Positions 41,270 through 48,846 of a DNA stretch of 64,000 nt are shown piece after piece. This DNA comes from Thermoanaerobaculia bacterium (lineage in GTDB: Bacteria; Acidobacteriota; Thermoanaerobaculia; Multivoradales; J023). The first letter of the stretch is position 1. Each line of letters begins with the position of its first letter. The notes beneath the pieces are model-generated. The model had not been told where the DNA came from. It saw only the letters and a program-made list of their open reading frames with translations, and did not search any database. The stretch is taken from contig JAUIJL010000022.1 of the NCBI GenBank assembly GCA_030431255.1, positions 1 through 64,000 on the forward strand, written 5' to 3'. A program made the translations under genes and the position numbers.

Positions 41270-42187
41270 TCACGGCGGAGCCGGAATCGCCGACAAGACG
41301 AGCCGCACCGGCTCCAACGACAAGCTGTTGCCCACCAACCGCCACGCGTTCTTAAGCGGCATGTCCTCTGGTAGGGCAAAGTCGTCCGGGAATCCCAACA
41401 AGGTGAGGATCTCGCGAGGAGAGAACCTTCGGGCGCCGTCCTCCGTGGCGAGCAGTGAGCCACTTCGCACATGGGAACGACCGTAAGCTGAGGTAAAACA
41501 TCGGGTCTGGGCCGCGGGATCTCGACGATCGACTAGATGCAGAGCACCCCGATACTGCCTCAGGACTCGGGGATCCACGGCCAGCTGGAGCCGTTCGGCG
41601 CCGCCCGACGGCTCGGCCGGCCCCGATATCAGCTGGTCCAGGGTTCTCGCAGTCGAGATCGGCCGGCCGGGATCGACCAGCCCATCACGAGCCGCCAGCG
41701 CGTAATAGCGGGGCCGACGATTCGGCACCCCGAAATCGCTGGGGCAGAGAGACCATTCCAAAAACGACGAATAGCCACTTCTTTCCAGAATCTGGAGCAA
41801 GCGGTCACGGGCCTGTGAGGTCTCGAATCCCACCACATTTTCCATGGCGAAATATCGGGGTCGAACCTCGCCCAACTTTTCGAGCAGGGCCAAGAAGGTT
41901 TTGGCGCGGGGATCCTCGAGATCCAAGCGTCGGCCTCGGCGGGTAAAGGGCTGGCAAGGGGGCGAGGCCCACCAGAGATCGGCGGAGAAGGCTTGCAGCT
42001 GGGGAATCGGCAGGGATTCCAAGGACTTGGTCGAAGTGCGGTGCCGAAAATTGAGACGGTAGACGGCCAACGCCAAGGCGTTGATATCCACCGCCGCGAC
42101 CACTTTCCATCGAGAAGAGCCGGCGGTGGCAGCCGCGAAGCCGCCGATGCCGCAATAGAGCTCGAGGGCCCGCAACGGCTCGGTCAT
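41270..42187 (-). CDS. DNMT2-like cytosine-5 methyltransferase, probably tRNA-directed
   Basis: A 305-residue C5-methyltransferase. Motif I is YCGIGGF (11-17), motif IV PPCQPFTRRG with catalytic Cys78, motif VI ENV (116-118), motif VIII RRPRYY and motif X ending LVGNS (284-288). The specific features match the DNMT2/TRDMT1 group: the ENV motif, DPRAKTFLALLEKL, ENVVGFETSQARDRLL and the family-diagnostic CFT motif (CFTSAYGR, 230-237) followed by SGSLL. DNMT2 methylates C38 of tRNA (Asp in eukaryotes, Glu in the known Geobacter homologue). There is no restriction enzyme, Vsr or specificity gene next to it, and its target-recognition region is minimal. The N-terminal extension to 42217 is repeat DNA, so ATG at 42187 is used. 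Confidence 0.88.
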   Translation of the reverse strand: MTEPLRALELYCGIGGFAAATAGSSRWKVVAAVDINALALAVYRLNFRHRTSTKSLESLPIPQLQAFSADLWWASPPCQPFTRRGRRLDLEDPRAKTFLALLEKLGEVRPRYFAMENVVGFETSQARDRLLQILERSGYSSFLEWSLCPSDFGVPNRRPRYYALAARDGLVDPGRPISTARTLDQLISGPAEPSGGAERLQLAVDPRVLRQYRGALHLVDRRDPAAQTRCFTSAYGRSHVRSGSLLATEDGARRFSPREILTLLGFPDDFALPEDMPLKNAWRLVGNSLSLEPVRLVLSAIPAPP

Positions 42188-42198
42188 GGCAATCGGAG

Positions 42199-42264
42199 CA
42201 AGGTCAGGCGGACCCAAGGTCAGGTCAGAGCAAGGTCAGGTCAGAGCCAAGGTCAGGTCAGACC
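42199..42264. repeat. Four tandem 16-17-bp repeats between two genes
   Basis: CAAGGTCAGGTCAGAG(C) occurs four times head to tail with a few mismatches (first copy CAAGGTCAGGCGGACC). It spans the 5' end of the DNMT2-like gene's upstream region and the last codons and stop of the ferredoxin-NADP reductase gene. Confidence 0.85.
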
Positions 42265-43185
42265 CAGGGCCTGGCGCATCTCCGCCTTCATGCGATCACG
42301 GAGCTCGGTGTCGTCGGGGTCGATCACCGGCGTGTTGTCGTATTGCTCGTAGAACAACGACGCCGGGACGTCGTCGGGCACCTCGAGGTCCCGGCGCAGC
42401 TTGCGGTTATCGCCGACGAATCCCCGCGACACCGTGCGCGCGATGGTCTCTCCAATGGTGCCTTGGAGACCGCAGATGAAGATGACGCCACGCTCCGAGG
42501 TCAGCTCGCCCGGACCGAAACCGAGGCGGCTCTCGAGCTCAATGAATCGGTCGGGCAGGAAGTAGTCTTCCACTCGACCTTTGTCCCCCTCCCATTCGGG
42601 GGCGGATTGGGGCCGGCTGATGCTGGCGAAATAATGCAGGCCGTTGCTTTTGCACAGGGCCTCCATCTCTTCTCGATACCCCAGATCCGCCGGATAGGAA
42701 GCACCGTGCAGCACGCAATATGAGCTGAGGTCGACGTCGGGATTACGCAGCATCTCGCTGCGGATCATGCTCACGAACGGTGCCATGCCCGTTCCCGCGG
42801 CCACGAAGATCTTCAATCTCGGATCGCCGTCACCAATGGCTTCGGGAATGGTGAATCGACCCACGGCTTTGGCGCGCATGAACATGCGATCGCCTTCCTT
42901 CGCCTTCCAAATCAGATGGGTCAACGGATTATCCGATTCCGGCCAGTTGACGTACCGGATGTAGAACTCCAGGACATCACCTTCCTCAGGAGCGGACACG
43001 ATGGACATCGGTCGGCGCACTGAGCCGAGCTCCGGCTTCTCCTCATTGTTCATGCCCAGAGTCACGTACTGACCCGGAATGAAGCTTGAAACCGGATCGT
43101 CCGATTTGATTTTGAAGATGGCCAGAGCCGAGGTGAGATCTTCTCGGCCTACCAAGGTCGCGTTGTACTCCAGAGGTTTCGCCAT
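42253..43185 (-). CDS. Ferredoxin--NADP reductase
   Basis: A 310-residue FAD enzyme that shuttles electrons between ferredoxin/flavodoxin and NADP(H). The FAD motif RRPMSIVS (near 58-65), the NADP-binding FVAAGTGMAPF (about 127-137) and the second NADP motif FICGLQGTIGET are present. The final residues (ALGLT) and the TGA come from the tandem repeat downstream. A perfect TATAAT lies 9 nt upstream of the ATG, so the 5' leader is only a few bases. Confidence 0.9.
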   Translation of the reverse strand: MAKPLEYNATLVGREDLTSALAIFKIKSDDPVSSFIPGQYVTLGMNNEEKPELGSVRRPMSIVSAPEEGDVLEFYIRYVNWPESDNPLTHLIWKAKEGDRMFMRAKAVGRFTIPEAIGDGDPRLKIFVAAGTGMAPFVSMIRSEMLRNPDVDLSSYCVLHGASYPADLGYREEMEALCKSNGLHYFASISRPQSAPEWEGDKGRVEDYFLPDRFIELESRLGFGPGELTSERGVIFICGLQGTIGETIARTVSRGFVGDNRKLRRDLEVPDDVPASLFYEQYDNTPVIDPDDTELRDRMKAEMRQALGLT

Positions 43186-43194
43186 GATGCGCGC

Positions 43195-43200
43195 ATTATA
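43195..43200 (-). promoter_or_regulatory. TATAAT -10 box of the ferredoxin-NADP reductase gene
   Basis: A consensus TATAAT on the minus strand sits 9 nt before the start codon. No matching -35 was found. Confidence 0.5.
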
Positions 43201-43268
43201 ACCGCCCTATGCCTCCCTGAGCTTGCCGAGGAGCGATTCTCCTGGTTAAATTCCTTTGACGGAGAACT

Positions 43269-44036
43269 TTGAGGAACCAAAACTTGACCAACCTATCTGC
43301 CTCCGACGACCGTCTGTCCGTGCTCAGGCAGGTAGACCTATTCTCCGACCTCGGCGAGCAGGAGCTGCAGAAGCTTCAATCCCACTTCGTCGAGCAATCC
43401 GTACCCAGCCACACCAGCATCTACCACCACGGTGACCCCTCGGACAGCTTCTACGTGATCCGATCCGGATCCGTGGCGGTCTATCGCGACGAGGTCGGCA
43501 AACCCGTGCAGCTGCAGGCCCGTTTCGGCCCCGGCGATTTCTTTGGAGAAACCGGCCTCTTCGACGGTTTTCAACGCTCCGCTTCCGCGCGCGCCAGCGA
43601 GCCGTGCCGCTTGCTGACGATTCACAAAGATCGATTGCTGGCTTTCCTCGATCACCACCCCGAGGTCTTGATCAAGCTGCAGATCGCCGCGGCTCGCCGC
43701 CACACCCTCAACGTCGCCGCGGCCCTGGACCTGGGCATCCGCAACGAGGTGAGGATTCGCCTGGACCGAGTGGTCACCTTGGAGACCTCGCTCGGGCAGA
43801 GCTTGACCGTGCGGCTCGAAAATCTCAGCCTGGGCGGTATGTGCTTGCGCGGAGTGCCTCCATCTTGGACCAAGGGGCGGGAGCTGAGCTTTGAGCTGAG
43901 CTACGGCGAAGAGAGCCTGGCAGTGCGCGGAACGATCAGCTGGCGGGAGCCCGAAACCGCGGGTTTGGCCTTCGCCGAGACCGGCCCCGAGCACGACGCC
44001 GACGTCCAAAACATGCTGCGTCGGCTGTTGGCTTAA
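43269..44036 (+). CDS. Cyclic-nucleotide-binding-like domain fused to PilZ
   Basis: A 255-residue cytoplasmic protein. The N-terminal cNMP-binding-fold region (about 10-130) has GDPSDSFYVIRSGSVAVYRDE and GDFFGETGLFDGFQRSASARA. The C-terminal PilZ-like region has NEVRIRLDR and LENLSLGGMCLRG. PilZ domains bind c-di-GMP. There is no HTH, so it acts as an effector protein rather than a transcription factor. GGAGAAC or GAGGAACC precedes the candidate TTG starts at 43269 and 43284. Confidence 0.82.
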   Translation: MRNQNLTNLSASDDRLSVLRQVDLFSDLGEQELQKLQSHFVEQSVPSHTSIYHHGDPSDSFYVIRSGSVAVYRDEVGKPVQLQARFGPGDFFGETGLFDGFQRSASARASEPCRLLTIHKDRLLAFLDHHPEVLIKLQIAAARRHTLNVAAALDLGIRNEVRIRLDRVVTLETSLGQSLTVRLENLSLGGMCLRGVPPSWTKGRELSFELSYGEESLAVRGTISWREPETAGLAFAETGPEHDADVQNMLRRLLA

Positions 44037-44040
44037 GAGA

Positions 44041-44146
44041 GGGAAGGGCGATCACAAGGATCGCCCCCTACCTTCGAATTCCGGTCTGCGTAGGCGCGAA
44101 TCTCGTATTCGCCCAGAGGGAAAGGCGATCACAAGGATCGCCCCTA
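44041..44146. repeat. REP-like hairpin cluster between convergent genes
   Basis: Three small palindromes lie in a row: GGGCGATC-ACAAG-GATCGCCC (44046-44066), GCGAAT-CTCGT-ATTCGC (44096-44112) and GGCGATC-ACAAG-GATCGCC (44124-44142). The outer two are direct copies within a repeated GGGAA(A/G)GG context. The stop codon TAG of the esterase gene at 44144-44146 lies at the edge of the last copy. The hairpins could also act as a two-way terminator. Confidence 0.85.
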
Positions 44147-45283
44147 CTCGTAGACCATCCAAAGGGGGCCGGGGAAAAGCCACGACAGGCCGACCCGCAA
44201 GCGGTCGCGCCAATTGACCCAATTGTGCCCGTCCCGCGCTTCGACGTATTTCACGTCCATGCCCGTGGCTTGGAGCAGCGGCACCATGGAGCGGTTCTCG
44301 TAGATCAGGGTTTCGTAGGTGCCACAGCTGACGAAGACCCGTTCGCTGGGCCGCCCCGGTGCCTTGCGGAACGCGTTGACGAATTTGACCACGGGATCGA
44401 ACGCGGGCCCGCGCGGATTGGAGCCGATATCGGTGAAGGCGAAGGATCCGGATTGCAATAGCAACCGACCGTAGAAGCCCGGGTATCGCCAAGCGGTTGA
44501 TAGGCTAGCGACGCCACCGAAGCTCGCGCCCATAAGACCGCGATAAGCCGCTTCCGAGCGTAGGGGCCAGTCCTTCTCCAAGACCGGCACCACCTCCTCG
44601 GTGATGTGCTTGGCATGTTTCGGATTGTCGGGGTACTCCGTCAACCGCTCATTGGCATTGGTCAGAGCGACGATCATCGGCGCCACTTCGAGCCGGTGGA
44701 TCAAATTGTCGAAAACCGTTTTGACGTCGGAAAAGCGCAGATAGTCGTGGCCGTCGTGCACCACCAGCAGGGGATACCGACGATTGCGCCGGAAACGTGC
44801 GGGCAGGTAGAGCACCACGTGGCGCTCTTGGTTGAAGACCTCGCTCTGCACGGACACCCGCACCAAATCACCGGGACGGGCCTCTGAATCCGGCAAGGTC
44901 CACTCGGGGCGTCCGCTGCCGACGGTTCTTACCACCGAGTTCGCGCCGAAGGGATCCCTGGCCCGTTCATGGTTGAGCGGATCGAGGATCCAACGGTGCT
45001 CCGAGCCGCGGATGACGTTGAGCTTGTATTGCAGGGTCGACTGGGGCGGCAGCTCCAGCACCAAATAGAAGAAGTCCGTGTCCTCGGCGCGCTCGAAGGG
45101 CTGGGAGGTTTCGAGCCCATAGATGAAATGCTGGAGCAAGACCCCGTCGGCCTCGCCTCGATAGACGAACGTCACCGAGGTGTCTTCCACCAGCGGAAAC
45201 GTGGGGTTCTCTTCCATGAAGGTGTCGATGGCTTCTTTCGACGGCTTGCCGTCCGCCAACAGCTTGTGAATCTTGAGGGTCAT
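44144..45283 (-). CDS. Esterase (Fes/EstD-type alpha/beta hydrolase) with N-terminal CBM-like domain
   Basis: A 379-residue protein. An N-terminal beta-sandwich-like domain (about 25-150, containing VTFVYRGEADGVLLQHF and LELPPQSTLQYKLN) is followed by an esterase domain with GASFGG (Ser near 272), HDGHDYL and the C-terminal DGHNWVNW, where the catalytic His lies. This is the layout of ferric-enterobactin esterase and similar enzymes. There is no signal peptide, so it is cytoplasmic. The ATG overlaps the stop of the S51-like gene by 4 bp, so it is the second gene of that unit. Confidence 0.82.
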   Translation of the reverse strand: MTLKIHKLLADGKPSKEAIDTFMEENPTFPLVEDTSVTFVYRGEADGVLLQHFIYGLETSQPFERAEDTDFFYLVLELPPQSTLQYKLNVIRGSEHRWILDPLNHERARDPFGANSVVRTVGSGRPEWTLPDSEARPGDLVRVSVQSEVFNQERHVVLYLPARFRRNRRYPLLVVHDGHDYLRFSDVKTVFDNLIHRLEVAPMIVALTNANERLTEYPDNPKHAKHITEEVVPVLEKDWPLRSEAAYRGLMGASFGGVASLSTAWRYPGFYGRLLLQSGSFAFTDIGSNPRGPAFDPVVKFVNAFRKAPGRPSERVFVSCGTYETLIYENRSMVPLLQATGMDVKYVEARDGHNWVNWRDRLRVGLSWLFPGPLWMVYE

Positions 45284-46218
45284 AGGCCGTCTCCCAGGGG
45301 TACGACCCGACCGGAGGCCGTCAGCTCCAAGGAGCCCGCCCCAGGCTCCCAGCCTACCCCCAGGGCGGCCCGCCGAACGGACATCTTTTCGTCTAAAGGC
45401 ACGCAAGTATCCGGCGAGAATCGACGGGCGAAGAGCGCCACCCGCACGGGGTCTTCCAACCGAAGGCGGCGCTTGGCGTGGGGCAGGGGGATCAACCCTC
45501 GGTAGAGACCCAGGCCTACATCGAGCACTTCCGGGTTGCCCGCGCCTTGGGGGGGCGAGTCGTGGAAGAGCACGATCCTCTCCGCGAGGGCCATCGCCCC
45601 GGCGGACCAAGCCAGGACCGGTTTTTCGCGGATCATGTCGGCAACGCCGAAAAGGCGCATCCGATTGAGCAACACTGCCACATGCCCTCCGGCGATCAAT
45701 ACCGCCGAGCTCTGATCCACGATCTCCCGCAGCTCCGACAAATGATCGGCCACGGAAGCCCGTCGGGTCGGCCGCCATTGACGCTCGAAGCCCTCGTGCA
45801 CCTCGGCCATCCGCATCAGGTGCTCACGGTCCAACAGTCGGATGGCCTCGATCGCCGAATCCCGTTCCCAATCCAAGAGCTCCGGATTGCCACCCCGACG
45901 CATCAGCTCGCGGGCCGGCTCCAACACAAAATCGAGCCGATATCGATACAGTTGTTGAATGGCTTGGAGGCGGTCCTGGCGTGCCCGGTGAGCCGCGAAC
46001 AGCTCGGGATCGGAGGAGAAGACTTGCTCGGCTCTGCTGTGGAGACAAAGGTTGGACAGCGGCCGATCCAAATGCTTCTGGAGCTCTTCGTCTTCCCGCT
46101 CCCGCTCTTGCCAACCAGCAGTGATCACCGCGACCCCGCCGCTGAGCCCCAGGCGATCGAGCTCAGGCCGCAGAATCGGATGGAGTCGTTGCGGTCCGAA
46201 TAGAATCATGCTTTCCAT
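45280..46218 (-). CDS. Peptidase S51 / cyanophycinase-like protein
   Basis: A 312-residue protein of the class-I glutamine-amidotransferase-like fold. The nucleophile elbow is AWSAGAMAL (Ser near 214), preceded by VLIAGGHVAVLLNRM. S51 family members are dipeptidase E or cyanophycinase; the present one has a longer N-terminal region and the substrate is unknown. ATG at 46218 (MESMILFG) is preferred over an in-frame upstream start. It is coupled to the esterase gene by a 4-bp overlap. Confidence 0.75.
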   Translation of the reverse strand: MESMILFGPQRLHPILRPELDRLGLSGGVAVITAGWQEREREDEELQKHLDRPLSNLCLHSRAEQVFSSDPELFAAHRARQDRLQAIQQLYRYRLDFVLEPARELMRRGGNPELLDWERDSAIEAIRLLDREHLMRMAEVHEGFERQWRPTRRASVADHLSELREIVDQSSAVLIAGGHVAVLLNRMRLFGVADMIREKPVLAWSAGAMALAERIVLFHDSPPQGAGNPEVLDVGLGLYRGLIPLPHAKRRLRLEDPVRVALFARRFSPDTCVPLDEKMSVRRAALGVGWEPGAGSLELTASGRVVPLGDGL

Positions 46219-46263
46219 GAGTCGGTCATTATCCCGAAATCCCGGCGGTCGACCAAGCACTAG

Positions 46264-47604
46264 GTGATAAATTTGACGGTTGCCCTGAAATCCCTACGCG
46301 ACGCCACTTTCCCCCCAATGGAGCACCCACCGGGAATCCGGCTTGCTCAGGTGTCCGGTTTGACCTACCGCTCGACCCGTTGGAGCCCACAGCACCTGGG
46401 CCGATTGATGGAGATCCTGGAATCCGGCGCCGAGGGGTTGCGCGGCCTGACGACGCGCCGGTTGAAAGTCGCTTGGTCGTCTACCGTAGAGGCATTCGCC
46501 GAGCCGACACCGGGCTCCCCCGAAGACCAGCTGCGCGAGACCTTGACTCGCACCACGGGTCTTTCCAGGGCCGGATTGAACGCCGCCCTCGGCTATGTCT
46601 TTCGCGGGGTCTCGACCCGCGGCGCTCTCGATCTCCTGGCCACCGTTTCGCCGGCGGAGCAGGGCGCTGCCGGCCCCCGGCCGGCGGTGGCGATCATGTC
46701 TTCCAATCTACCGGGGCTCGCGGTCCAAAGCCTTTTGCCCGTCCTCGCGTTGCGCCGACCCGTGGTGATCAAATCCGCCTCCTCTGAGCCGTTCTTTACC
46801 CCCGCTTTCATCGCCGCCCTGGGAGAGCGGGAGCCGGTGCTGAGGCAATGCCTGGCGGCCATTTGCTTCGCCGGAGGCAGCCCGGACTTGGAGCAGAGCC
46901 TTTTTGAGCGAGCCGGCAAAGTCGTGGCCTACGGAGGGGAGGAAACCGCTCGGGATCTGGCCCGCCTCGGCCCCAAGCTGATCATGCACGGGCCCAAGAT
47001 CAGTCTCGCCGTGCTCGACGCCGAAGCCCTCTCAGGCCCTGACGACAGAGCGGAGGAGGTGGCGGAAGGGTTGGCGCGCGACATCGCCCTCTTCGACCAA
47101 CGGGGTTGCCTTTCCATCCAGGCTATCTTCGTGATCGGCGCCGACGCGTCGGCCGCGTCTTGCCGACTGGTGGAGATGTTGGGCCGCCGGCTCGACGCCT
47201 ATGGTCACCTTTGGCCACCGGGTCCACAAAACCGCGCGACCGCCGGTGCGATTCGCCAATGGCGGGACGAGGCGGTGATGAGCGGCTTGCGCATGTCGGC
47301 CCTGGCGTTTGCTTCCGGCACCGTCATCGTGGCCGACGAGCCCGTGCTTCGCCCTTCCCCCGGTGGCCGAGCCGTGCGCATCCATCCCGTGACCTCAGGC
47401 GCCCAGGTCCTGGACATATTGGAGCCGTGGCGAGGCCGAATTCAGGGGGTGGCGGTGGCCGGCGAAAGGTCGATGGCTTTGGAAGAGCCTTTTCGCGACC
47501 TCGGCGTCAGCCGCTTGGCCCCTCCCGGATCCTTACAACATCCGGATATGTCGACCTGGCACAACGGCGGTCTCGCTCCCCTGGACGCCTTCCGTGACCC
47601 CTAG
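46264..47604 (+). CDS. LuxC-like acyl-CoA reductase
   Basis: A 446-residue protein of the acyl-CoA reductase (LuxC) and aldehyde-dehydrogenase superfamily. The Cys near 282 in FDQRGCLSIQAIFV is the expected acyl-enzyme nucleophile, and MSSNLPGLAVQSLLPVLALRRPVVIKSAS is the NADPH-binding start. In luminous bacteria LuxC reduces fatty acyl groups to aldehydes; here no luxD, luxE or luxAB partner is nearby. GTG at 46264 or ATG at 46318 could be the start, neither with a good ribosome-binding site. It is divergent from the S51-like gene. Confidence 0.78.
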   Translation: MINLTVALKSLRDATFPPMEHPPGIRLAQVSGLTYRSTRWSPQHLGRLMEILESGAEGLRGLTTRRLKVAWSSTVEAFAEPTPGSPEDQLRETLTRTTGLSRAGLNAALGYVFRGVSTRGALDLLATVSPAEQGAAGPRPAVAIMSSNLPGLAVQSLLPVLALRRPVVIKSASSEPFFTPAFIAALGEREPVLRQCLAAICFAGGSPDLEQSLFERAGKVVAYGGEETARDLARLGPKLIMHGPKISLAVLDAEALSGPDDRAEEVAEGLARDIALFDQRGCLSIQAIFVIGADASAASCRLVEMLGRRLDAYGHLWPPGPQNRATAGAIRQWRDEAVMSGLRMSALAFASGTVIVADEPVLRPSPGGRAVRIHPVTSGAQVLDILEPWRGRIQGVAVAGERSMALEEPFRDLGVSRLAPPGSLQHPDMSTWHNGGLAPLDAFRDP

Positions 47605-47679
47605 CGGCTCGATAAGATCAACCCACAAGCATCGCTCCCGGCGAGTCGATCCGGGGCGATCATTTCGTGGAGAACGACA

Positions 47680-48210
47680 ATGAAGCTCAAGCTGCCGCCC
47701 TTGGTTTCGATGCTCCTGGTTTCGATGCTCCTATGGGTCGCTTGTGATCGACCCCTTTGGTACGTCGAGGTGACCAAGGACACCCTGCACGAAAAGATGT
47801 CCCTCTACCCCAATGATGAAGCCGTCTCCTGGTGGTATACCGGAGACGACGGCACCTTTCGGTATTTCGTGATGAAAAAGGAGGGGACTTGGCCGGACGA
47901 CGGTTATAAGGTGCCCGAAGAGACCCTCGACTTTATCCGGGATAAAGAGTTCGATATTGAGCACGGCAGCGGCAGGGATCGGTGGAAACGGGTCAGCCGA
48001 AAAGATTTCACCGTCAAAGGCTCGTTGTTGCAGCAGACCATCGCCATCCCCAACAAGGTCAGAGGCCGGCTCGAAGGGCTGACCCAGGATGGGTCGGACT
48101 CGAGCGAGGACGACTCGAGCGAAGACGACTTCGAGGACGACTACGAAGACGACTCGGAGGACGACTACGAAGACGACTCGGAAGACGATTCGGAGGACGA
48201 CTATGAGTGA
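47680..48210 (+). CDS. Putative lipoprotein with acidic repetitive C-terminus
   Basis: A 176-residue exported protein. The leader ends LWVAC, a lipobox with Trp instead of Leu at -3, so Cys22 is a possible lipidation site. The middle (30-130) is a small mixed domain without family match. The last 40 residues are SEDD/YEDD repeats encoded by imperfect DNA repeats (48105-48205). GTGGAGAACGAC before ATG gives a normal ribosome-binding site. Its 3' end overlaps the start of the sigma factor gene by 8 bp, so the two proteins are co-translated. Confidence 0.72.
   Translation: MKLKLPPLVSMLLVSMLLWVACDRPLWYVEVTKDTLHEKMSLYPNDEAVSWWYTGDDGTFRYFVMKKEGTWPDDGYKVPEETLDFIRDKEFDIEHGSGRDRWKRVSRKDFTVKGSLLQQTIAIPNKVRGRLEGLTQDGSDSSEDDSSEDDFEDDYEDDSEDDYEDDSEDDSEDDYE
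47702..47731. repeat. Perfect 15-bp tandem duplication in a signal peptide
   Basis: TGGTTTCGATGCTCC occurs twice head to tail, encoding VSMLL twice in the hydrophobic core of the lipoprotein leader. Confidence 0.85.
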
Positions 48211-48811
48211 TCAGCCCGCCGCTGCCTCCGAAGGAGAGGACCACAACGCCGACAGCCCGGGGGAAGTCACCCGATTGCTGTCGGATTGGTCGGACGGCGA
48301 CTCCGCGGCCTTCGAAAGCCTGCTTCCCTTGGTGTACAACGAGCTGAAGAGCTTGGCTTCGAGCTACCTGCGGCGAGAGCGCTCCGGCCACACCCTACAA
48401 CCCACTGCTTTGGTGAACGAAGCCTTCTTGCGCTTGGTGGGCAGCAACGCGGATCGTATTAGAACCCGCTCCCACTTCTTCGGCATCGCCGCACGGGTCA
48501 TGCGTCAAGTCCTGGTGGACTATGCGCGCACGTCGAGCGCCCAGAAACGCATTGCGCCCGACGCCAAAATCACCCTGGAGGACGGTGGCGCCGCACAGAT
48601 TGCCCCCGGTATCGACCTATTGGAAGTCCACGACGCCCTCAACCGCTTGGCCGAGCTCAATCCCCGCCACGCGCAGGTTGTGGAGCTTCGATATTTCGGC
48701 GGCTTGAGCCGTGAGCAGGTGGCGGAAACTCTCGGCATCTCCTTGACCACCGTCGAGCGGGATTGGAAAGTCGCGCGTCTTTGGCTGCGATCCAAGATGT
48801 CGGAGTCCTAA
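48203..48811 (+). CDS. ECF-type RNA polymerase sigma factor (TIGR02999-like)
   Basis: A 202-residue sigma factor. It has region 2 (LLSDWSDGDSAAFESLLPLVYNELKSLASSYLR, HTLQPTALVNEAFLRL) and region 4 (LSREQVAETLGISLTTVERDWKVARLWLRSKM). This subgroup of ECF factors is typical of Acidobacteriota and Planctomycetota and is usually next to a Ser/Thr kinase gene, as here. ATG at 48203 gives MSDQPAAA; a longer frame reads through the repeats of the lipoprotein gene and is not credible. It is translationally coupled to the lipoprotein gene, with an 8-bp overlap. Confidence 0.92.
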   Translation: MSDQPAAASEGEDHNADSPGEVTRLLSDWSDGDSAAFESLLPLVYNELKSLASSYLRRERSGHTLQPTALVNEAFLRLVGSNADRIRTRSHFFGIAARVMRQVLVDYARTSSAQKRIAPDAKITLEDGGAAQIAPGIDLLEVHDALNRLAELNPRHAQVVELRYFGGLSREQVAETLGISLTTVERDWKVARLWLRSKMSES

Positions 48812-48846
48812 CCCTGGACTCTCATACAACTGTTCGTGAGCGCGCT

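Noticed and set aside
41270-42187. Restriction-modification system reading of the cytosine methyltransferase
   Set aside because: No endonuclease, Vsr or specificity gene nearby, and the CFT/ENV signature points to the DNMT2 group.
44041-44146. Repeated hairpin units considered as a CRISPR-like array
   Set aside because: Only two full copies, very short units, no constant spacers and no cas genes; they are REP-like palindromes.
48089-48202. Upstream extension of the sigma factor with RTTTKTT repeats
   Set aside because: This is the lipoprotein's acidic repeat read in another frame; the normal sigma start is ATG at 48203.
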